From the NCBI GenBank assembly GCA_007692665.1, contig REBP01000113.1, positions 1 through 64,000 on the forward strand: a stretch of 64,000 nt of DNA, written 5' to 3'. Position 1 is the first letter of the stretch. Every line of letters starts with the position of its first letter. A model generated the notes under the pieces. The model did not search any database. It saw only the letters and a list, made by a program, of their open reading frames with translations, and was not told the origin of the DNA. Positions 1-8,945 of the stretch are shown in pieces. The stretch comes from Gemmatimonadales bacterium. GTDB taxonomy: Bacteria; Gemmatimonadota; Gemmatimonadetes; Longimicrobiales; Gaopeijiaceae. The translations under genes were made by a program, and so were the position numbers.

Positions 1-133
1 TCACTGCCCCCAGCGTCCCCACCGGCATGAACACCGGGGTCTCCACCGGGCCGTGCGGGGTGTGGAGCGTCCCCCGGCGGGCGGCGCCCTCGGTGGCATG
101 GAGTTCGTAGCGGAAGTCGGCGGAAGGGTTCAT
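1..133 (-). CDS. tgt: tRNA-guanine transglycosylase, N-terminal 44 residues (runs off left edge)
   Basis: Reading the minus strand from an ATG at 133 gives 44 residues in an open frame to the edge. They contain the family's N-terminal block: an aromatic residue, [17 protein letters not shown], then [11 protein letters not shown]. This block is diagnostic for bacterial Tgt, which exchanges guanine 34 for preQ1 in tRNAs with GUN anticodons during queuosine synthesis. No stop is seen, so the gene continues outside the window. Its usual neighbour queA lies 4.6 kb away on the same strand, with three unrelated genes between. Its ATG overlaps no other chosen start; the 85 bp to the divergent gene at 219 must hold both promoters, and no convincing box is visible there. 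Confidence 0.9.
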   Translation of the reverse strand, partial: MNPSADFRYELHATEGAARRGTLHTPHGPVETPVFMPVGTLGAV

Positions 134-218
134 GGCGCACAAGCTAACCATCCCCTCGGGGTCGCCAAACCGGCCGCTGTGGCGAGCCGGGGCGAGGGGG
201 GCTAATTTCGGCCCCACG

Positions 219-2006
219 ATGAGCGACTTCCTCTTCACGAGCCGCGCGAGTTCCCCCGAAGCGCTTTCGGCGGCCTTCGGAACGATCTGGCTCGACGGCG
301 CGCCGGAGATCCTCGGATTCGGCGGCGAGTGGGGGAGGGTGGGCGCGACCCGGTCCCCCTACCGCGGCTTCGATCCGCTGGAGACGCAGACCCACGTCTG
401 CGCCATCGCCGGAGGACCGATCCTCAATTTCCGGGACAACGACTTCCTCTCGGGAACCGATCCGCATGCAGCCACCCGGGCCCTGGTGGATCGATGGATC
501 AAGGGGCACATGGACTGGGGTGAGGATCTGAGCGGCCCGTTCGCGGTACTGATCGTCGAAAAGGCGACAGGGGAAGCGACCTGCGTGACGGATCTCATGA
601 TGTTCCTCCCTGTCTACCGCTTCACGGACGACGCAAACGTCGTGTTCGGGACGCATGTGGACGCCGTGGCATGCGCCGCGGGGCAGTCCGGCCGATTCGA
701 CGAAGTATCGCTCCTGGACTTCGTGCTCCATTTCGCGCTGACCTACCCCTACACGGCGTATCGCGAAATCCGCCAATGCCGGCCGGCGACCGTGCACCGC
801 CTCCCGTTCCCCGTTGTCCGGGGACGTTCAGCCCGCTGGGACGAACATCCATACTGGCGGCCGACCGAGACGATGCCGCATCAGCGTCTCCGTGATGCGG
901 CGCATTCGCTCCGGGACTCGGTCCGTACGGACATCGAGCGCGTGGTCGCCTCCATGGACCGCGTGGGCCAGTTCCTCAGTGGAGGCGAGGACTCGAGGGC
1001 CGTGGCCGGCATGCTTCCGGACCGACTCCACCGCGACGCCTTCATCTTCCTGGACCAGATGAACCGGGAAGGGCGGGTCGCCGCACAGGCCGCGGAGGCC
1101 TACGGGGCCACCTTCGTCCCGGGATTCCGAACCCCGCTCCACTATCTCGAGATCCTTCCCGCAGCGTCGGCTCTCGTCGGGACCGGACATCAGTACATCC
1201 ACGCGCATGCCCTGGGTTTCCACGGCTCCCTGGGTCTCGACGCGTATCCCGCCGTGTTCGGCGGGTACCTCGCCGACTCGCTGTTCAAGGGGATGTATGC
1301 CCCGAAGCATCCGCTGAACCACCGGCATCATTTCCTTCCGGAGATCGGGCTTTCGCACGAACCGGACGGCGCTCCCGTGCGACACCCGCTCTTTCCCGCT
1401 GATCTCCTCGAGCAGGTCACCACGCGGCGAAGGTCGCATCTCGCAACTGTCAGGGAGTTCAGGCCCACGTCGGCACGCGAATGGTCCGGACTATGGCCGA
1501 TGACCGGGCGAGCAGGCATCCCCAACATCTACGCGAACCGTCGGCTCTTTGCCTCGTACGAGCCGTTCACGGGGAATCGGGCGGTGAAGCTTGCCGCCGA
1601 GATCCCCACCGCCTGGAAGCTGAACCGCAGGCTCTTCCGGGGGGCGTTCCACCCGTACCTCGCGCCGACTCGGTGGCTGCCTCATGCCGACGGGCGCCTT
1701 CCCTGGTTCCCGTGGTGGATCAACGTTCCCGTGCAGTTCAGGCACCTGCTGCAGAGAAGGATCTCAGGGGCGCTGGGCAGGAGAACCCCGCACGAGGGCC
1801 CGTGGAACGACTGGAACCCCATCGTCCGGAGTTCCCGGTGGGCCGAGGCGATCGAGGGCGCCGCGAGTGCCGCGGAGCACCTGCCGCACCTCGGCCCGAC
1901 ACTTGGCCGAGGAGTTCTGACCGACAGCAGCCTGGGGCTCTACCAGAAGATCAATCTGCTCCAGGCCTGCGTCCAGGTGAAGCGCGGCGCGGCCTCGATG
2001 CCCTAG
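219..2006 (+). CDS. asparagine-synthase-like protein without an N-terminal glutaminase cysteine
   Basis: This is a 595-residue protein with the two-domain layout of asparagine synthetase B. An Ntn-amidotransferase-like region (about 1-200) is followed by an ATP-pyrophosphatase domain whose PP-loop [11 protein letters not shown] is intact (residues 254-264). The start was set at ATG 219 because the family similarity begins there; an in-frame ATG at 132 would add 29 low-quality residues and overlap tgt. No Cys follows the initiator Met, so the glutamine-hydrolysing nucleophile is missing. The enzyme probably uses ammonia or adenylates a substrate carboxylate for amide formation by another route. 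Such AsnB relatives occur in exopolysaccharide, O-antigen and lasso-peptide loci; no precursor peptide is seen here. Its TAG stop overlaps the stop of the convergent SGNH gene in the palindrome ctag. A GC hairpin (198-202 with 211-215) sits just before the ATG. Confidence 0.8.
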   Translation: MSDFLFTSRASSPEALSAAFGTIWLDGAPEILGFGGEWGRVGATRSPYRGFDPLETQTHVCAIAGGPILNFRDNDFLSGTDPHAATRALVDRWIKGHMDWGEDLSGPFAVLIVEKATGEATCVTDLMMFLPVYRFTDDANVVFGTHVDAVACAAGQSGRFDEVSLLDFVLHFALTYPYTAYREIRQCRPATVHRLPFPVVRGRSARWDEHPYWRPTETMPHQRLRDAAHSLRDSVRTDIERVVASMDRVGQFLSGGEDSRAVAGMLPDRLHRDAFIFLDQMNREGRVAAQAAEAYGATFVPGFRTPLHYLEILPAASALVGTGHQYIHAHALGFHGSLGLDAYPAVFGGYLADSLFKGMYAPKHPLNHRHHFLPEIGLSHEPDGAPVRHPLFPADLLEQVTTRRRSHLATVREFRPTSAREWSGLWPMTGRAGIPNIYANRRLFASYEPFTGNRAVKLAAEIPTAWKLNRRLFRGAFHPYLAPTRWLPHADGRLPWFPWWINVPVQFRHLLQRRISGALGRRTPHEGPWNDWNPIVRSSRWAEAIEGAASAAEHLPHLGPTLGRGVLTDSSLGLYQKINLLQACVQVKRGAASMP

Positions 2007-3022
2007 TCGATGCCGGCCGCCTTCAGGATTTCCTCGACGCTCAGTGGCTCGATCTCGATCCCGTAGGCGGTCTTCAGGGCGCCGATGAAGATCGCATTCG
2101 CCATGAGCCCTCCCATCACCGTGCCTGCGTGACCCGCCGCGTCATCCAGCCGGGCGTGGTGAGGTTCATTTCCGCGTTCGGCGAGCTTGATCTCCCGACC
2201 ACCGACATTCAGCGTGAGATTGGGGCTCAGCAGGTGCAGCAGGGACTGCGCGAACGCGTTCTGGTCCCAGACGGCAATTCCCCTGGCCCGGCCCCGTGCC
2301 TCCAGCGCGGCGTTCACCCGGGCGATGGCGTCCGATACCCGCTGCCGCCGGTCCGGGTCGGGAAACTGCTGCAGGACCGTCGGGTCGAGACCGGGATCGA
2401 ACCGGAGCGCCAGTATGACGCGTGATGCGCCGGCGTCGAGGACCGTGTCCACCGCTTCGGTCACGTGGGCCACGAACTCGTCCAGCTTCTGATCGAGGGC
2501 CCCACCGGAGACCGTGCCATCATAGATCGATGCGTAACGGCTCCCGTTGAAGTCGTTCGAGCCGATGTCGATGATCGCGGTGTCCACCAGACCCTCCCTG
2601 ATCTGCATGGCCAGTCCGGTGTGCTGCCCCCCCTGGATCAGGGTCGCGGCCGTGGCACTGCTGCGAGCCCAGTTGTAGGCGTAGCCCCCTCGACGGGGCT
2701 CCGGGCGCTGACCCCAGTCCCCCACGTCGATATCTCTCAAACGGACGAGAAGCTCGACCCAGTTGAGCGTGGTGGCAGCGTAGGCCCCGCCCCGGTTGTC
2801 GTCGGCCCGATACTCGTCTGCGTTCGAGTCCCCCAGAATACCCACCCCGCCCAGCGCGGCCGGGGGCTCGATGGGCGGTTCGGTCGTCGGATCGGGCTGC
2901 GTCGACGCACCGTCGCATGCCCACCCGAACGCGAGGGTGACCATGACCGCGAAGCAAAGCTGGATTCGGTGACGGGTCGATCGCCGGCGCGAATCACTCC
3001 TGAACATGGCAGGCACGATCAT
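2003..3022 (-). CDS. SGNH/GDSL-type hydrolase, exported
   Basis: This 339-residue protein has a basic N-terminus, a hydrophobic stretch (about residues 19-33) and a Cys at 36 after FGWA. That points to a signal peptide, possibly a lipoprotein with an imperfect lipobox. A proline/threonine-rich linker follows, then the catalytic block GILGDSNAD with Ser66, and later DIGSNDFNG, the block III Asn motif. A C-terminal Asp/His region (LDDAAGHAG) probably gives the remaining catalytic residues but departs from the usual DxxH spacing. It is probably an esterase or deacylase acting on envelope or secreted polysaccharide. The start at 3022 is preceded by AAGGTGA at good spacing; the next ATG (3007) has no ribosome binding site. 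It is convergent with the asparagine-synthase-like gene and could modify the same product (inference). Confidence 0.78.
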   Translation of the reverse strand: MIVPAMFRSDSRRRSTRHRIQLCFAVMVTLAFGWACDGASTQPDPTTEPPIEPPAALGGVGILGDSNADEYRADDNRGGAYAATTLNWVELLVRLRDIDVGDWGQRPEPRRGGYAYNWARSSATAATLIQGGQHTGLAMQIREGLVDTAIIDIGSNDFNGSRYASIYDGTVSGGALDQKLDEFVAHVTEAVDTVLDAGASRVILALRFDPGLDPTVLQQFPDPDRRQRVSDAIARVNAALEARGRARGIAVWDQNAFAQSLLHLLSPNLTLNVGGREIKLAERGNEPHHARLDDAAGHAGTVMGGLMANAIFIGALKTAYGIEIEPLSVEEILKAAGID

Positions 3023-3060
3023 GGGGTCACCTTGGGAGTCGGGGTGGCGCACCAGACTCG

Positions 3061-4392
3061 TTACTCCGGAACTCTGCCGCGGATCCCCCGGGGTCGCCAG
3101 AGCCAGTCCAGCGCCAGTCCCAGGTCCAGGGGAGCGCCGTCCCACTTCGGGAGCGCCGCCAGCGTGGCCGGTTCGAGCCCGCGCGCGGCGTGAGCCTGGC
3201 GGAGGGCCGCGACGGGATCCTCGCAGAGCGCGGGCAGCGGCGGGATCCCCGTCAGTTCCCGCCCTTCCCCATCCCTGAACAGGCCTCCGGACGCCTGGGC
3301 ATCGCCGCGGGCCCCACCGCGTGCCTCCACTGACAGTTCCCTCCGGTGCAACGCCCGATGATGCCGGCGGCACAGGAGGACCAGGTTCTCCAGCGAGGTC
3401 GCCCCCCCTTCCTGCCACGGAATGATGTGATGCGCGTCGCAGATGCGGTTCGTGCAGTGGGGGTGGGCGCATCCGCCGTCCCGGATCTCCAGCGCCCGGC
3501 GGAGGGCCGGGGGGACGATGCGGGTGCGGCGACCTACGTCCAGGATGCTCCCATCGGGCGCATGGGTGACCCGGACCACGGAGGCATCGCAGGCGGCCGC
3601 GGAATCGTCTGACGTCTCCGCGGAGACGTGGAGCATGACCTGGAACCGGTCGGCCCGGCCGGTGGTGCGGCGTCCCTCGACCTCGACACCCGCCCGAAGC
3701 GCGGCTTCGGCCAGGAGCCCCATGCCCTCCGCCTGCCGCTCGGCCAGGGGAGGCGCGTTCTCGCCCGTCGGCGTGCCTCGGAACAGGGCCTCCGCGGCCA
3801 TGGCCAGCGCCCGCTCGAGGACCAGCGCGACCTCCGGCTCCAGGTGCCCGTGGATCCGCCACCTCCCGGTGCCGGAGTCGGGAGCGAGGTGCAGTCGGCA
3901 GGGAGGAAGGGGGACTTCGGCGCCGTCGCCGGTGGCGCGGTTCTGTGCAACGCGGTCGAGCCCGCCCCACCCCCGCACCAGGCGTTCGACCTGGGCGGCG
4001 GTGGCATTGAGGGCCACGTCGAGGAGGCGGCGCTCGGAGTCCGCGTCGGCCACCCGCGTGAGGGCGCGGGCCTTGGAGTACGAGAGCTCCCCCCGTGCCA
4101 TGGCTGCCGAAATCAGGGGGAGATCCACCAGGGCCCGGGCCACTCGCACCTTCTCCCGCGCCGCGCCGGGGGAGATCCCGGTGCGCCAGCTGAGCCAGTG
4201 GGCCGTGCCAAGGAAGCCCCCGGCCGACCAGCCGCCGATGTCGTCAAAGGTGCGAAGCTTCAGGAGTAGTCGGTAGATCGCCACATGGATCTGCGCCGCC
4301 AGTTCGGCGATCTCGTCGCCGAGGGTGTCGGGGGAGGGAGCTTGCAATCTGGAGGGATCCGGAGATCCGAAGGCGGGGGACAGGCGAACCAT
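3061..4392 (-). CDS. DUF222 / HNH endonuclease
   Basis: 443 residues. The N-terminal two thirds (about 30-300) is a helical DUF222 region of the 13E12-repeat type. The C-terminal part has an HNH nuclease core: GGCAHPHC, then CDAHHIIPW, EGGATSLENLVLLC and RRHH. It carries two Cys pairs for structural zinc and the His-His/Asn/His metal-binding set, all intact. Such genes are often multicopy in high-GC genomes and are thought to be mobile or selfish, but their substrates are unknown. An alternative in-frame ATG at 4488 adds 32 Ala/Arg-rich residues; it has a better ribosome binding site (GAGGGGTGA), whereas 4392 has CCGGAG 8 bases upstream. The shorter form was chosen because the extension is low complexity. 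One copy of the 18-bp palindrome (3612-3629) lies inside, between DUF222 and HNH parts. It interrupts the usual queA-tgt neighbourhood. Confidence 0.85.
   Translation of the reverse strand: MVRLSPAFGSPDPSRLQAPSPDTLGDEIAELAAQIHVAIYRLLLKLRTFDDIGGWSAGGFLGTAHWLSWRTGISPGAAREKVRVARALVDLPLISAAMARGELSYSKARALTRVADADSERRLLDVALNATAAQVERLVRGWGGLDRVAQNRATGDGAEVPLPPCRLHLAPDSGTGRWRIHGHLEPEVALVLERALAMAAEALFRGTPTGENAPPLAERQAEGMGLLAEAALRAGVEVEGRRTTGRADRFQVMLHVSAETSDDSAAACDASVVRVTHAPDGSILDVGRRTRIVPPALRRALEIRDGGCAHPHCTNRICDAHHIIPWQEGGATSLENLVLLCRRHHRALHRRELSVEARGGARGDAQASGGLFRDGEGRELTGIPPLPALCEDPVAALRQAHAARGLEPATLAALPKWDGAPLDLGLALDWLWRPRGIRGRVPE
3612..3629. repeat. 18-bp perfect palindrome, copy 1
   Basis: ACGTCTCCGCGGAGACGT reads identically on both strands. 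It lies inside the HNH nuclease gene, in the stretch between its two domains, and is read there as VSAETS on the minus strand. The same core recurs at 4775-4790 and 9132-9149. Confidence 0.75.
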
Positions 4393-4738
4393 GATCGGGG
4401 CTCCGGTGTGGCGCGGGGCACGTGGGAGGCGGTGGGCGGCAGTGGAGCGGCCGGCGCGGCCGGCGCGGGCCAGGTCCGACCGTCCCATGTTCACCCCTCG
4501 AATATAATCGGGGGTTTTCCACAGCCCGGAATGCCAGCTGGAAGCTGCGAGGAGGGGGGTACGGCACCCCGAACGTATCCCGAAGACCTCCTCCGCCGCC
4601 CTGCACGGCTCCCGGGCCGCGTGCGAGCGCCTCCGGAGCAGGTCCCGGCCTCCGCAATCGCTGCGGCCGAAAACCCGTGAAGGGGTCAGTGGGACGGCGC
4701 GATGGGATCCGGGGACGACCGGGCGTCCGGGCCGGGCG
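4393..4738. other. 346-bp intergenic region between queA and the HNH gene
   Basis: This is the only gap above 300 bp in the window. It holds no convincing gene. On the minus strand a TATATT element (4501-4506) lies just upstream of GAGGGGTGA and an in-frame ATG at 4488, so it may be a -10 box for the HNH gene; no matching -35 hexamer is present. The rest is GC-rich with no recognisable terminator, although queA and the whole operon upstream of it end here. Confidence 0.5.
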
Positions 4739-5914
4739 TCACGCCGTGCCGGGCGCCTGAGCCGGGCCGCCGGACGTCTCCGCGGAGACGCGGGAGGAGG
4801 GGAGCTTCGGCAGGATGAGCATGGCATCGCCGTAGGAGTAGAACCGGTAGGCCTCGCGCACCGCCTGGGCGTAGGCCTCCATGGTCCGCTCGTACCCCGC
4901 CATGGCCGCCACCAGCATGAGGAGGGTGGAGCGCGGAAGGTGGAAGTTCGTGACGAGGCCGTCCACCACCCGGATCGGGACCCCCGGGTGCAGGAAAAGC
5001 CGGGTTTCGCCACTCCCGGCGCGGACGGTGCGGTCTGCCGGGTCCGAGGCATCTCCTGCGGCAGCCGATTCCAGCGTTCGCACCACCGTCGTGCCCACCG
5101 CCCAGACACGCCCGCCCCGCGCCCGGGTCCGGGCCACGGCATCCGCGGCCTCCGGGGGGACTTCCCATCGCTCGGCGTGCATGACGTGGTCCTCGACCCG
5201 CTCCGCCTCCATCGGTCGGAAGGTGCCGGGCCCGACGTGCAGCGTGACCCGGGTCACATCCACGCCGGCGCGGGAGATTCGCTCCAGCAGCTCCGGGGTG
5301 AAGTGGAGGCCCGCCGTGGGCGCCGCCACCGATCCCGGCACCCGGGCGAAGACGGTCTGGTAGCGCTCCCGGTCCTCGGGCTCCTCGTCGCGTTCGAGGT
5401 AGGGGGGGAGGGGGATGCGACCGTACCGCTCGAGGGCCGCATCCGCCCCGAGCGAGGTCTCGAGCCGCACGATGCGTCCACCATCGGGGAGGCCGTCCTC
5501 GATGAACACCTCGAGCTCCCCCGCCGCCACGATGACCCGGCGCCCCGGCTTGAGCTTGGACCCCGGACGAACCAGCGCCTCCCAGCGGAGGAGGTCGTCG
5601 GGCGTCCCGTCCGGGCCATCCACCGGCCGAAGGAGGAAGACCTCGCAGGCGGCGCCGGTGGGCTTGTGGCCCAGGAGGCGCACCGGCAGGACCCTTGACT
5701 CGTTGAGCACGAGCAGGTCCCCGGGGGCCAGGTATTCGAGGAGGTCGGGGAAGCTCCGGTGCTCGATGGGCTGGTCGGCCTCGGGGCCCGCCCCCGGGGG
5801 CACCACGAGAAGGCGGGAGCCGTCGCGGCGCTCGGTGGGGTAGCGCGCCACCAGCCCCGGCGGGAGGTCGTAGTCGTAGGCCGACGCCCGGGTCAGGTCG
5901 GGGAGGGCGGTCAT
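4739..5914 (-). CDS. queA: S-adenosylmethionine:tRNA ribosyltransferase-isomerase QueA
   Basis: 391 residues; the family is usually near 340-360. It transfers and isomerises the ribosyl moiety of SAM onto preQ1-modified tRNA to make epoxyqueuosine. Family blocks are in order: [21 protein letters not shown] at the start, [54 protein letters not shown], and a final [13 protein letters not shown]. The last 25 residues are unconserved and contain palindrome copy 2. It is the last gene of the ruv run; its ATG overlaps the ruvB TGA by 4 bp, so translational coupling is likely. Three genes separate it from tgt, the next enzyme's gene. Confidence 0.97.
   Translation of the reverse strand: MTALPDLTRASAYDYDLPPGLVARYPTERRDGSRLLVVPPGAGPEADQPIEHRSFPDLLEYLAPGDLLVLNESRVLPVRLLGHKPTGAACEVFLLRPVDGPDGTPDDLLRWEALVRPGSKLKPGRRVIVAAGELEVFIEDGLPDGGRIVRLETSLGADAALERYGRIPLPPYLERDEEPEDRERYQTVFARVPGSVAAPTAGLHFTPELLERISRAGVDVTRVTLHVGPGTFRPMEAERVEDHVMHAERWEVPPEAADAVARTRARGGRVWAVGTTVVRTLESAAAGDASDPADRTVRAGSGETRLFLHPGVPIRVVDGLVTNFHLPRSTLLMLVAAMAGYERTMEAYAQAVREAYRFYSYGDAMLILPKLPSSRVSAETSGGPAQAPGTA
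4775..4790. repeat. 16-bp perfect palindrome, copy 2
   Basis: CGTCTCCGCGGAGACG; the flanking A (4774) is kept but the opposite T is a C, so the palindrome is 16 rather than 18 bp. It lies in the unconserved C-terminal tail of queA and, as in copy 1, is read as VSAETS. Confidence 0.75.
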
Positions 5915-7005
5915 TCCCGTTCGAAGAGGCCGGGCAGGGAGTCGGGGCCGGCAGAGCCGGGGGCGCCGGCGGCGCCGGGGCCCGGAAGCTCGAAGCCGAA
6001 GCGCTCGAAGGTGCGGGGGGTGGCCATGCGGCCGCGGGGGGTCCGGACGAGGAAGCCCTCCTGGATCAGGAAGGGTTCGTAGACTTCCTCGAGGGTCTCC
6101 TGGTCCTCGCCCAGCGCCACCGCCAGCGAGCCCAGCCCCACCGGGCCGCCCCCGAACTTCTCGAGGAGGGCGCGGAGGATCCGGACGTCCATCTCGTCGA
6201 GGCCGTACTCGTCCACATCCAGGAGGCGGAGGGCGGCCCGGGCCACCTCGCCGTCGATGACCCCGTCGGCCCGGACCTGGGCGTAGTCCCGCACCCGGCG
6301 CAGCAGGCGGTTCGCCACGCGGGGGGTGCCCCGGGAGCGGCGGGCCAGCTCCTGGGCGCCCTCGGTGGTGGTCTTCACCCCCAGCACGTAGGCGCTCCGG
6401 CTCACGATGCGGGCCAGCTCCTCGGGCGGGTAGAAGTTCAGCCGCTGCACGATGCCGAAGCGCGCCCGCATCGGGGCCGTCAGGAGCCCGAACCGCGTGG
6501 TCGCGCCCACCAGCGTGAAGGGGTTGATCTGCATGGTCATGGTCTGGGCGTGGGCTCCTTCCGAGAGGCGGATCTCCACCTTCCGGTCCTCCATGGCCGG
6601 GTACAGGAACTCCTCCAGCACCGGGCGCAGCCGGTGGATCTCGTCGATGAAGAGGATGTCCCCCTCCTCCTGCGCCGTGAGCAGCGCCACCAGGTCGGCG
6701 GCCTTCTCGAGGACGGGGCCCGACGAGGTGCGCATCTGAACGCCCATCTCGGCGGCCATGAGGGCGGCCAGCGTGGTCTTCCCCAGGCCGGGAGGGCCGT
6801 GGAAGAGGAGGTGATCCAGCGGCTCGCCCCGTCCCTTCGCGGCGTCGATGGCAATCTGGAGCGCCTCCCGCACCCGTTCCTGCCCCACGAACTCGGAGAG
6901 GCGCGAGGGGCGGAGGCCCGGCTCGGACTCGCGCTCCTCGGGGAGGGCCTGGGGGGTCGTGACCTCGTGGCGGGGGTTGGGCGAGGAGGATGAGGAGGGG
7001 GTCAT
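5911..7005 (-). CDS. ruvB: Holliday junction branch-migration ATPase RuvB
   Basis: 364 residues. It is the AAA+ motor that drives branch migration with RuvA. Seen in order: an N-terminal Ser/Pro-rich leader (about 30 residues), [14 protein letters not shown], Walker A GPPGLGKT (residues 70-77), Walker B FIDEIHRL, sensor GATTRFGLL, the arginine finger region and a C-terminal winged helix ([17 protein letters not shown]). After that helix comes a 20-residue Gly/Ala/Pro-rich tail, slightly longer than usual. The start overlaps the ruvA stop by 4 bp (ATGA) and the stop overlaps queA in the same way. Confidence 0.98.
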   Translation of the reverse strand: MTPSSSSSPNPRHEVTTPQALPEERESEPGLRPSRLSEFVGQERVREALQIAIDAAKGRGEPLDHLLFHGPPGLGKTTLAALMAAEMGVQMRTSSGPVLEKAADLVALLTAQEEGDILFIDEIHRLRPVLEEFLYPAMEDRKVEIRLSEGAHAQTMTMQINPFTLVGATTRFGLLTAPMRARFGIVQRLNFYPPEELARIVSRSAYVLGVKTTTEGAQELARRSRGTPRVANRLLRRVRDYAQVRADGVIDGEVARAALRLLDVDEYGLDEMDVRILRALLEKFGGGPVGLGSLAVALGEDQETLEEVYEPFLIQEGFLVRTPRGRMATPRTFERFGFELPGPGAAGAPGSAGPDSLPGLFERE

Positions 7006-7622
7006 CGCTGGGCCAGGGCCTTTCGGAGGAGTTCGTCGGAGGAGGCGCCGGGGTTCTCCTCCAGGACCCGCTGCACGGCGGCGTCCGCCCGGTCCAGGGG
7101 CATCCCCAGGGCCACGAGGGCCCGCACCGCGGCCTGCGACTCGGAGATCCGCTCCGGGCCGTCGTCGCCCCGGGTGGTCACGGTGATCTCGAGGGCCGCC
7201 ACCTTGTCGGAGAGCGCCACGGCCAGCTTCTCGGCCATGCGCTTTCCGACGCCGGGGGCCTGGGCCAGCATGGCCAGGTCACGCTCCTCGATGGCCCGGG
7301 CCAGCCGCGCGGCGGGCATGGTGGAGAGGAGCGAGAGGGCGACCTTTCCGCCCACGCCCGGCGCGGTGAGGAGAGTGGCGAAGAGCACCCGCTCCGTGGG
7401 GTCCAGGAACCCGTAGAGGGTGGCGCCGTCCTCGCGCATCAGGTGGTGGATGCGAAGCTCCACCTCGAAGCCGGGCTTGGGCAGCCGCTCGGCCACCGTG
7501 CGCGGGACCTCCACCCGGTAGACCACGCCGCCGGCGGTGGCGATCTCGACGGAGCCGCCCCCGACCTCCATGTCCAGCCCCACGTCCCGGGGGAGGAGGG
7601 TGCCTCGGAGTCGGGAGATCAT
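7002..7622 (-). CDS. ruvA: Holliday junction DNA-binding protein RuvA
   Basis: 206 residues, the usual family length. An OB-fold N-terminus ([13 protein letters not shown]) is followed by the HhH pair: [16 protein letters not shown] and [17 protein letters not shown] flexible linker then leads to a C-terminal domain III that contacts RuvB ([19 protein letters not shown]). It forms the tetramer that holds the four-way junction. It overlaps ruvC upstream and ruvB downstream by 4 bp each, giving a ruvC-ruvA-ruvB unit. Confidence 0.97.
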   Translation of the reverse strand: MISRLRGTLLPRDVGLDMEVGGGSVEIATAGGVVYRVEVPRTVAERLPKPGFEVELRIHHLMREDGATLYGFLDPTERVLFATLLTAPGVGGKVALSLLSTMPAARLARAIEERDLAMLAQAPGVGKRMAEKLAVALSDKVAALEITVTTRGDDGPERISESQAAVRALVALGMPLDRADAAVQRVLEENPGASSDELLRKALAQR

Positions 7623-8149
7623 GCGGGCCTCCGTGATACGTGGATGCGGTGGCCAAGGGCCATGTGGCAGAGGGCGGCGGCCACGCCGTCGGCGGCGTCG
7701 TTGGGCCGGGGGGGCGCCACCAGCCGGAGGCGTTCCTGCACCATGAGCCCCACCTGGTCCTTCGTGGCCGAGCCGTGGCCCACCACCGCCTTCTTGATGG
7801 CGAGCGGCGTGTACTCGGCAATGGCAAGATCGCGGAGCTCTGCGGCCAGGAGAATGGCACCACGGGCATGCCCGAGGATCAGCGCGCTCCGGGCGTTCTT
7901 CCCCTGGAAGACGTCCTCCACCGACACGACGTCGGGGTCGAAGCGGTCCAGGATGTCGGAGATGCCCTCGAAGATCTGCCGGATTCGGGCGGGGAGCGGG
8001 GTCTTCGCCGTGGGGCGGATGACGCCGCACTCGAGGAGGGTGAGCTTCTGCCCCTCGCGCCGCACCACCCCGTACCCGGTGACGGTGGTCCCGGGATCGA
8101 TCCCCACCACGACCAGCCGCCCCGGTCCCGGTGGGGCGGAGTGGATCAC
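7619..8149 (-). CDS. ruvC: Holliday junction resolvase RuvC
   Basis: 176 residues. RNase H-like nuclease that cuts Holliday junctions symmetrically. The first catalytic Asp is in VVGIDPGTT (Asp18), the Glu in VSVEDVFQGKNA, and the C-terminal acidic pair in PNDAADGVAAALCH. The start is a GTG at 8149 that overlaps the yebC TGA (GTGA). This fits the family N-terminus, which begins only about ten residues before the first strand; no ATG is available nearby. Confidence 0.97.
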   Translation of the reverse strand: MIHSAPPGPGRLVVVGIDPGTTVTGYGVVRREGQKLTLLECGVIRPTAKTPLPARIRQIFEGISDILDRFDPDVVSVEDVFQGKNARSALILGHARGAILLAAELRDLAIAEYTPLAIKKAVVGHGSATKDQVGLMVQERLRLVAPPRPNDAADGVAAALCHMALGHRIHVSRRPA

Positions 8150-8895
8150 GACATGGCCTCGGCGAGGGCGGCTTCGTCGATGTTGGCGTTCGAGGAGACC
8201 CGCGAGACGTCGTCGTGGTCGTCGAGGAGGTCCAGGAGCTTGAGCAGCCGGGCGGCGTCGTCGCCCGAGACGTCCACCTCGTTCTTCGGGATCATGGCCA
8301 GCTCCGCCGACTCGAACTCGATCCCCGCCGCCTTGAGCGCCTCCTGCGTCGGATGGAACTCGGGCACGCCGGTGGTCACGACGATCTCGCCCTCGCCGGT
8401 GACGACGTCCTCGGCGCCGGCCTCGAGGACCGCTTCGAAGACCGCCTCCTCGGTGGTGGTGGAGGCATCGATGAAGATCTGCCCCTTCCGGTCGAACTGC
8501 CATGCCACCGACCCCGTGGTGCCCAGGTTGCCGCCGTTCTTCTGGAGGATGTGCCGGACTTCGGCCACCGTGCGGTTCTGGTTGTCGGTGGTGCAGTCGA
8601 TGTAGAGGGCGACGCCGGAGGGGCCGTACCCCTCGTAGGTCATCTCCTCGTACATGACGCCCTCGAGTTCGCCGGTGCCCCGCTTGATGGCGCGCTCGAT
8701 GTTTTCGGCGGGCATGTTCGCCGCCTTGGCCGTGTCCACCGCCAGCCTCAGCCGGGGGTTGAAGTCGGGCTCACCGCCCCCTTCGCGGGAGGCGACCGTG
8801 ATCTCGCGGATCATCTTCGTGAAGAGCTTGCCGCGCTTGGCGTCGAGCACCGCCTTCTTGCGCTTGATCTGGGACCACTTGTTGTGACCTGCCAC
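8146..8895 (-). CDS. yebC: YebC/PmpR/TACO1 family protein
   Basis: 249 residues. It begins AGHNKWSQIKRKKAVLDAKRGK, the family signature, and contains the internal TYEGYGPSGVALYIDC block. It starts at GTG 8895 with a strong upstream AGGGAGGGGAACG. YebC proteins were first described as transcription regulators; recent work links them to easing translation of proline-rich stretches. The yebC-ruvC-ruvA-ruvB order seen here is widely conserved in bacteria. It is coupled to ruvC by a GTGA overlap and separated from the upstream rhomboid gene by 50 bp. Confidence 0.96.
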   Translation of the reverse strand: MAGHNKWSQIKRKKAVLDAKRGKLFTKMIREITVASREGGGEPDFNPRLRLAVDTAKAANMPAENIERAIKRGTGELEGVMYEEMTYEGYGPSGVALYIDCTTDNQNRTVAEVRHILQKNGGNLGTTGSVAWQFDRKGQIFIDASTTTEEAVFEAVLEAGAEDVVTGEGEIVVTTGVPEFHPTQEALKAAGIEFESAELAMIPKNEVDVSGDDAARLLKLLDLLDDHDDVSRVSSNANIDEAALAEAMS

Positions 8896-8945
8896 CGTTC
8901 CCCTCCCTGGAATGCCCGCCGTGCAACCCGCGACGCTTCAAAATA

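Noticed and set aside
219..3022. Lasso-peptide biosynthesis locus
   Set aside because: The AsnB-like protein could suggest a cyclase, but no transglutaminase-like protease, recognition element or precursor peptide is found nearby.
4393..4738. Hidden tRNA or small gene in the largest intergenic gap
   Set aside because: No cloverleaf-like arms, no CCA end and no plausible start with ribosome binding site other than the alternative HNH start.
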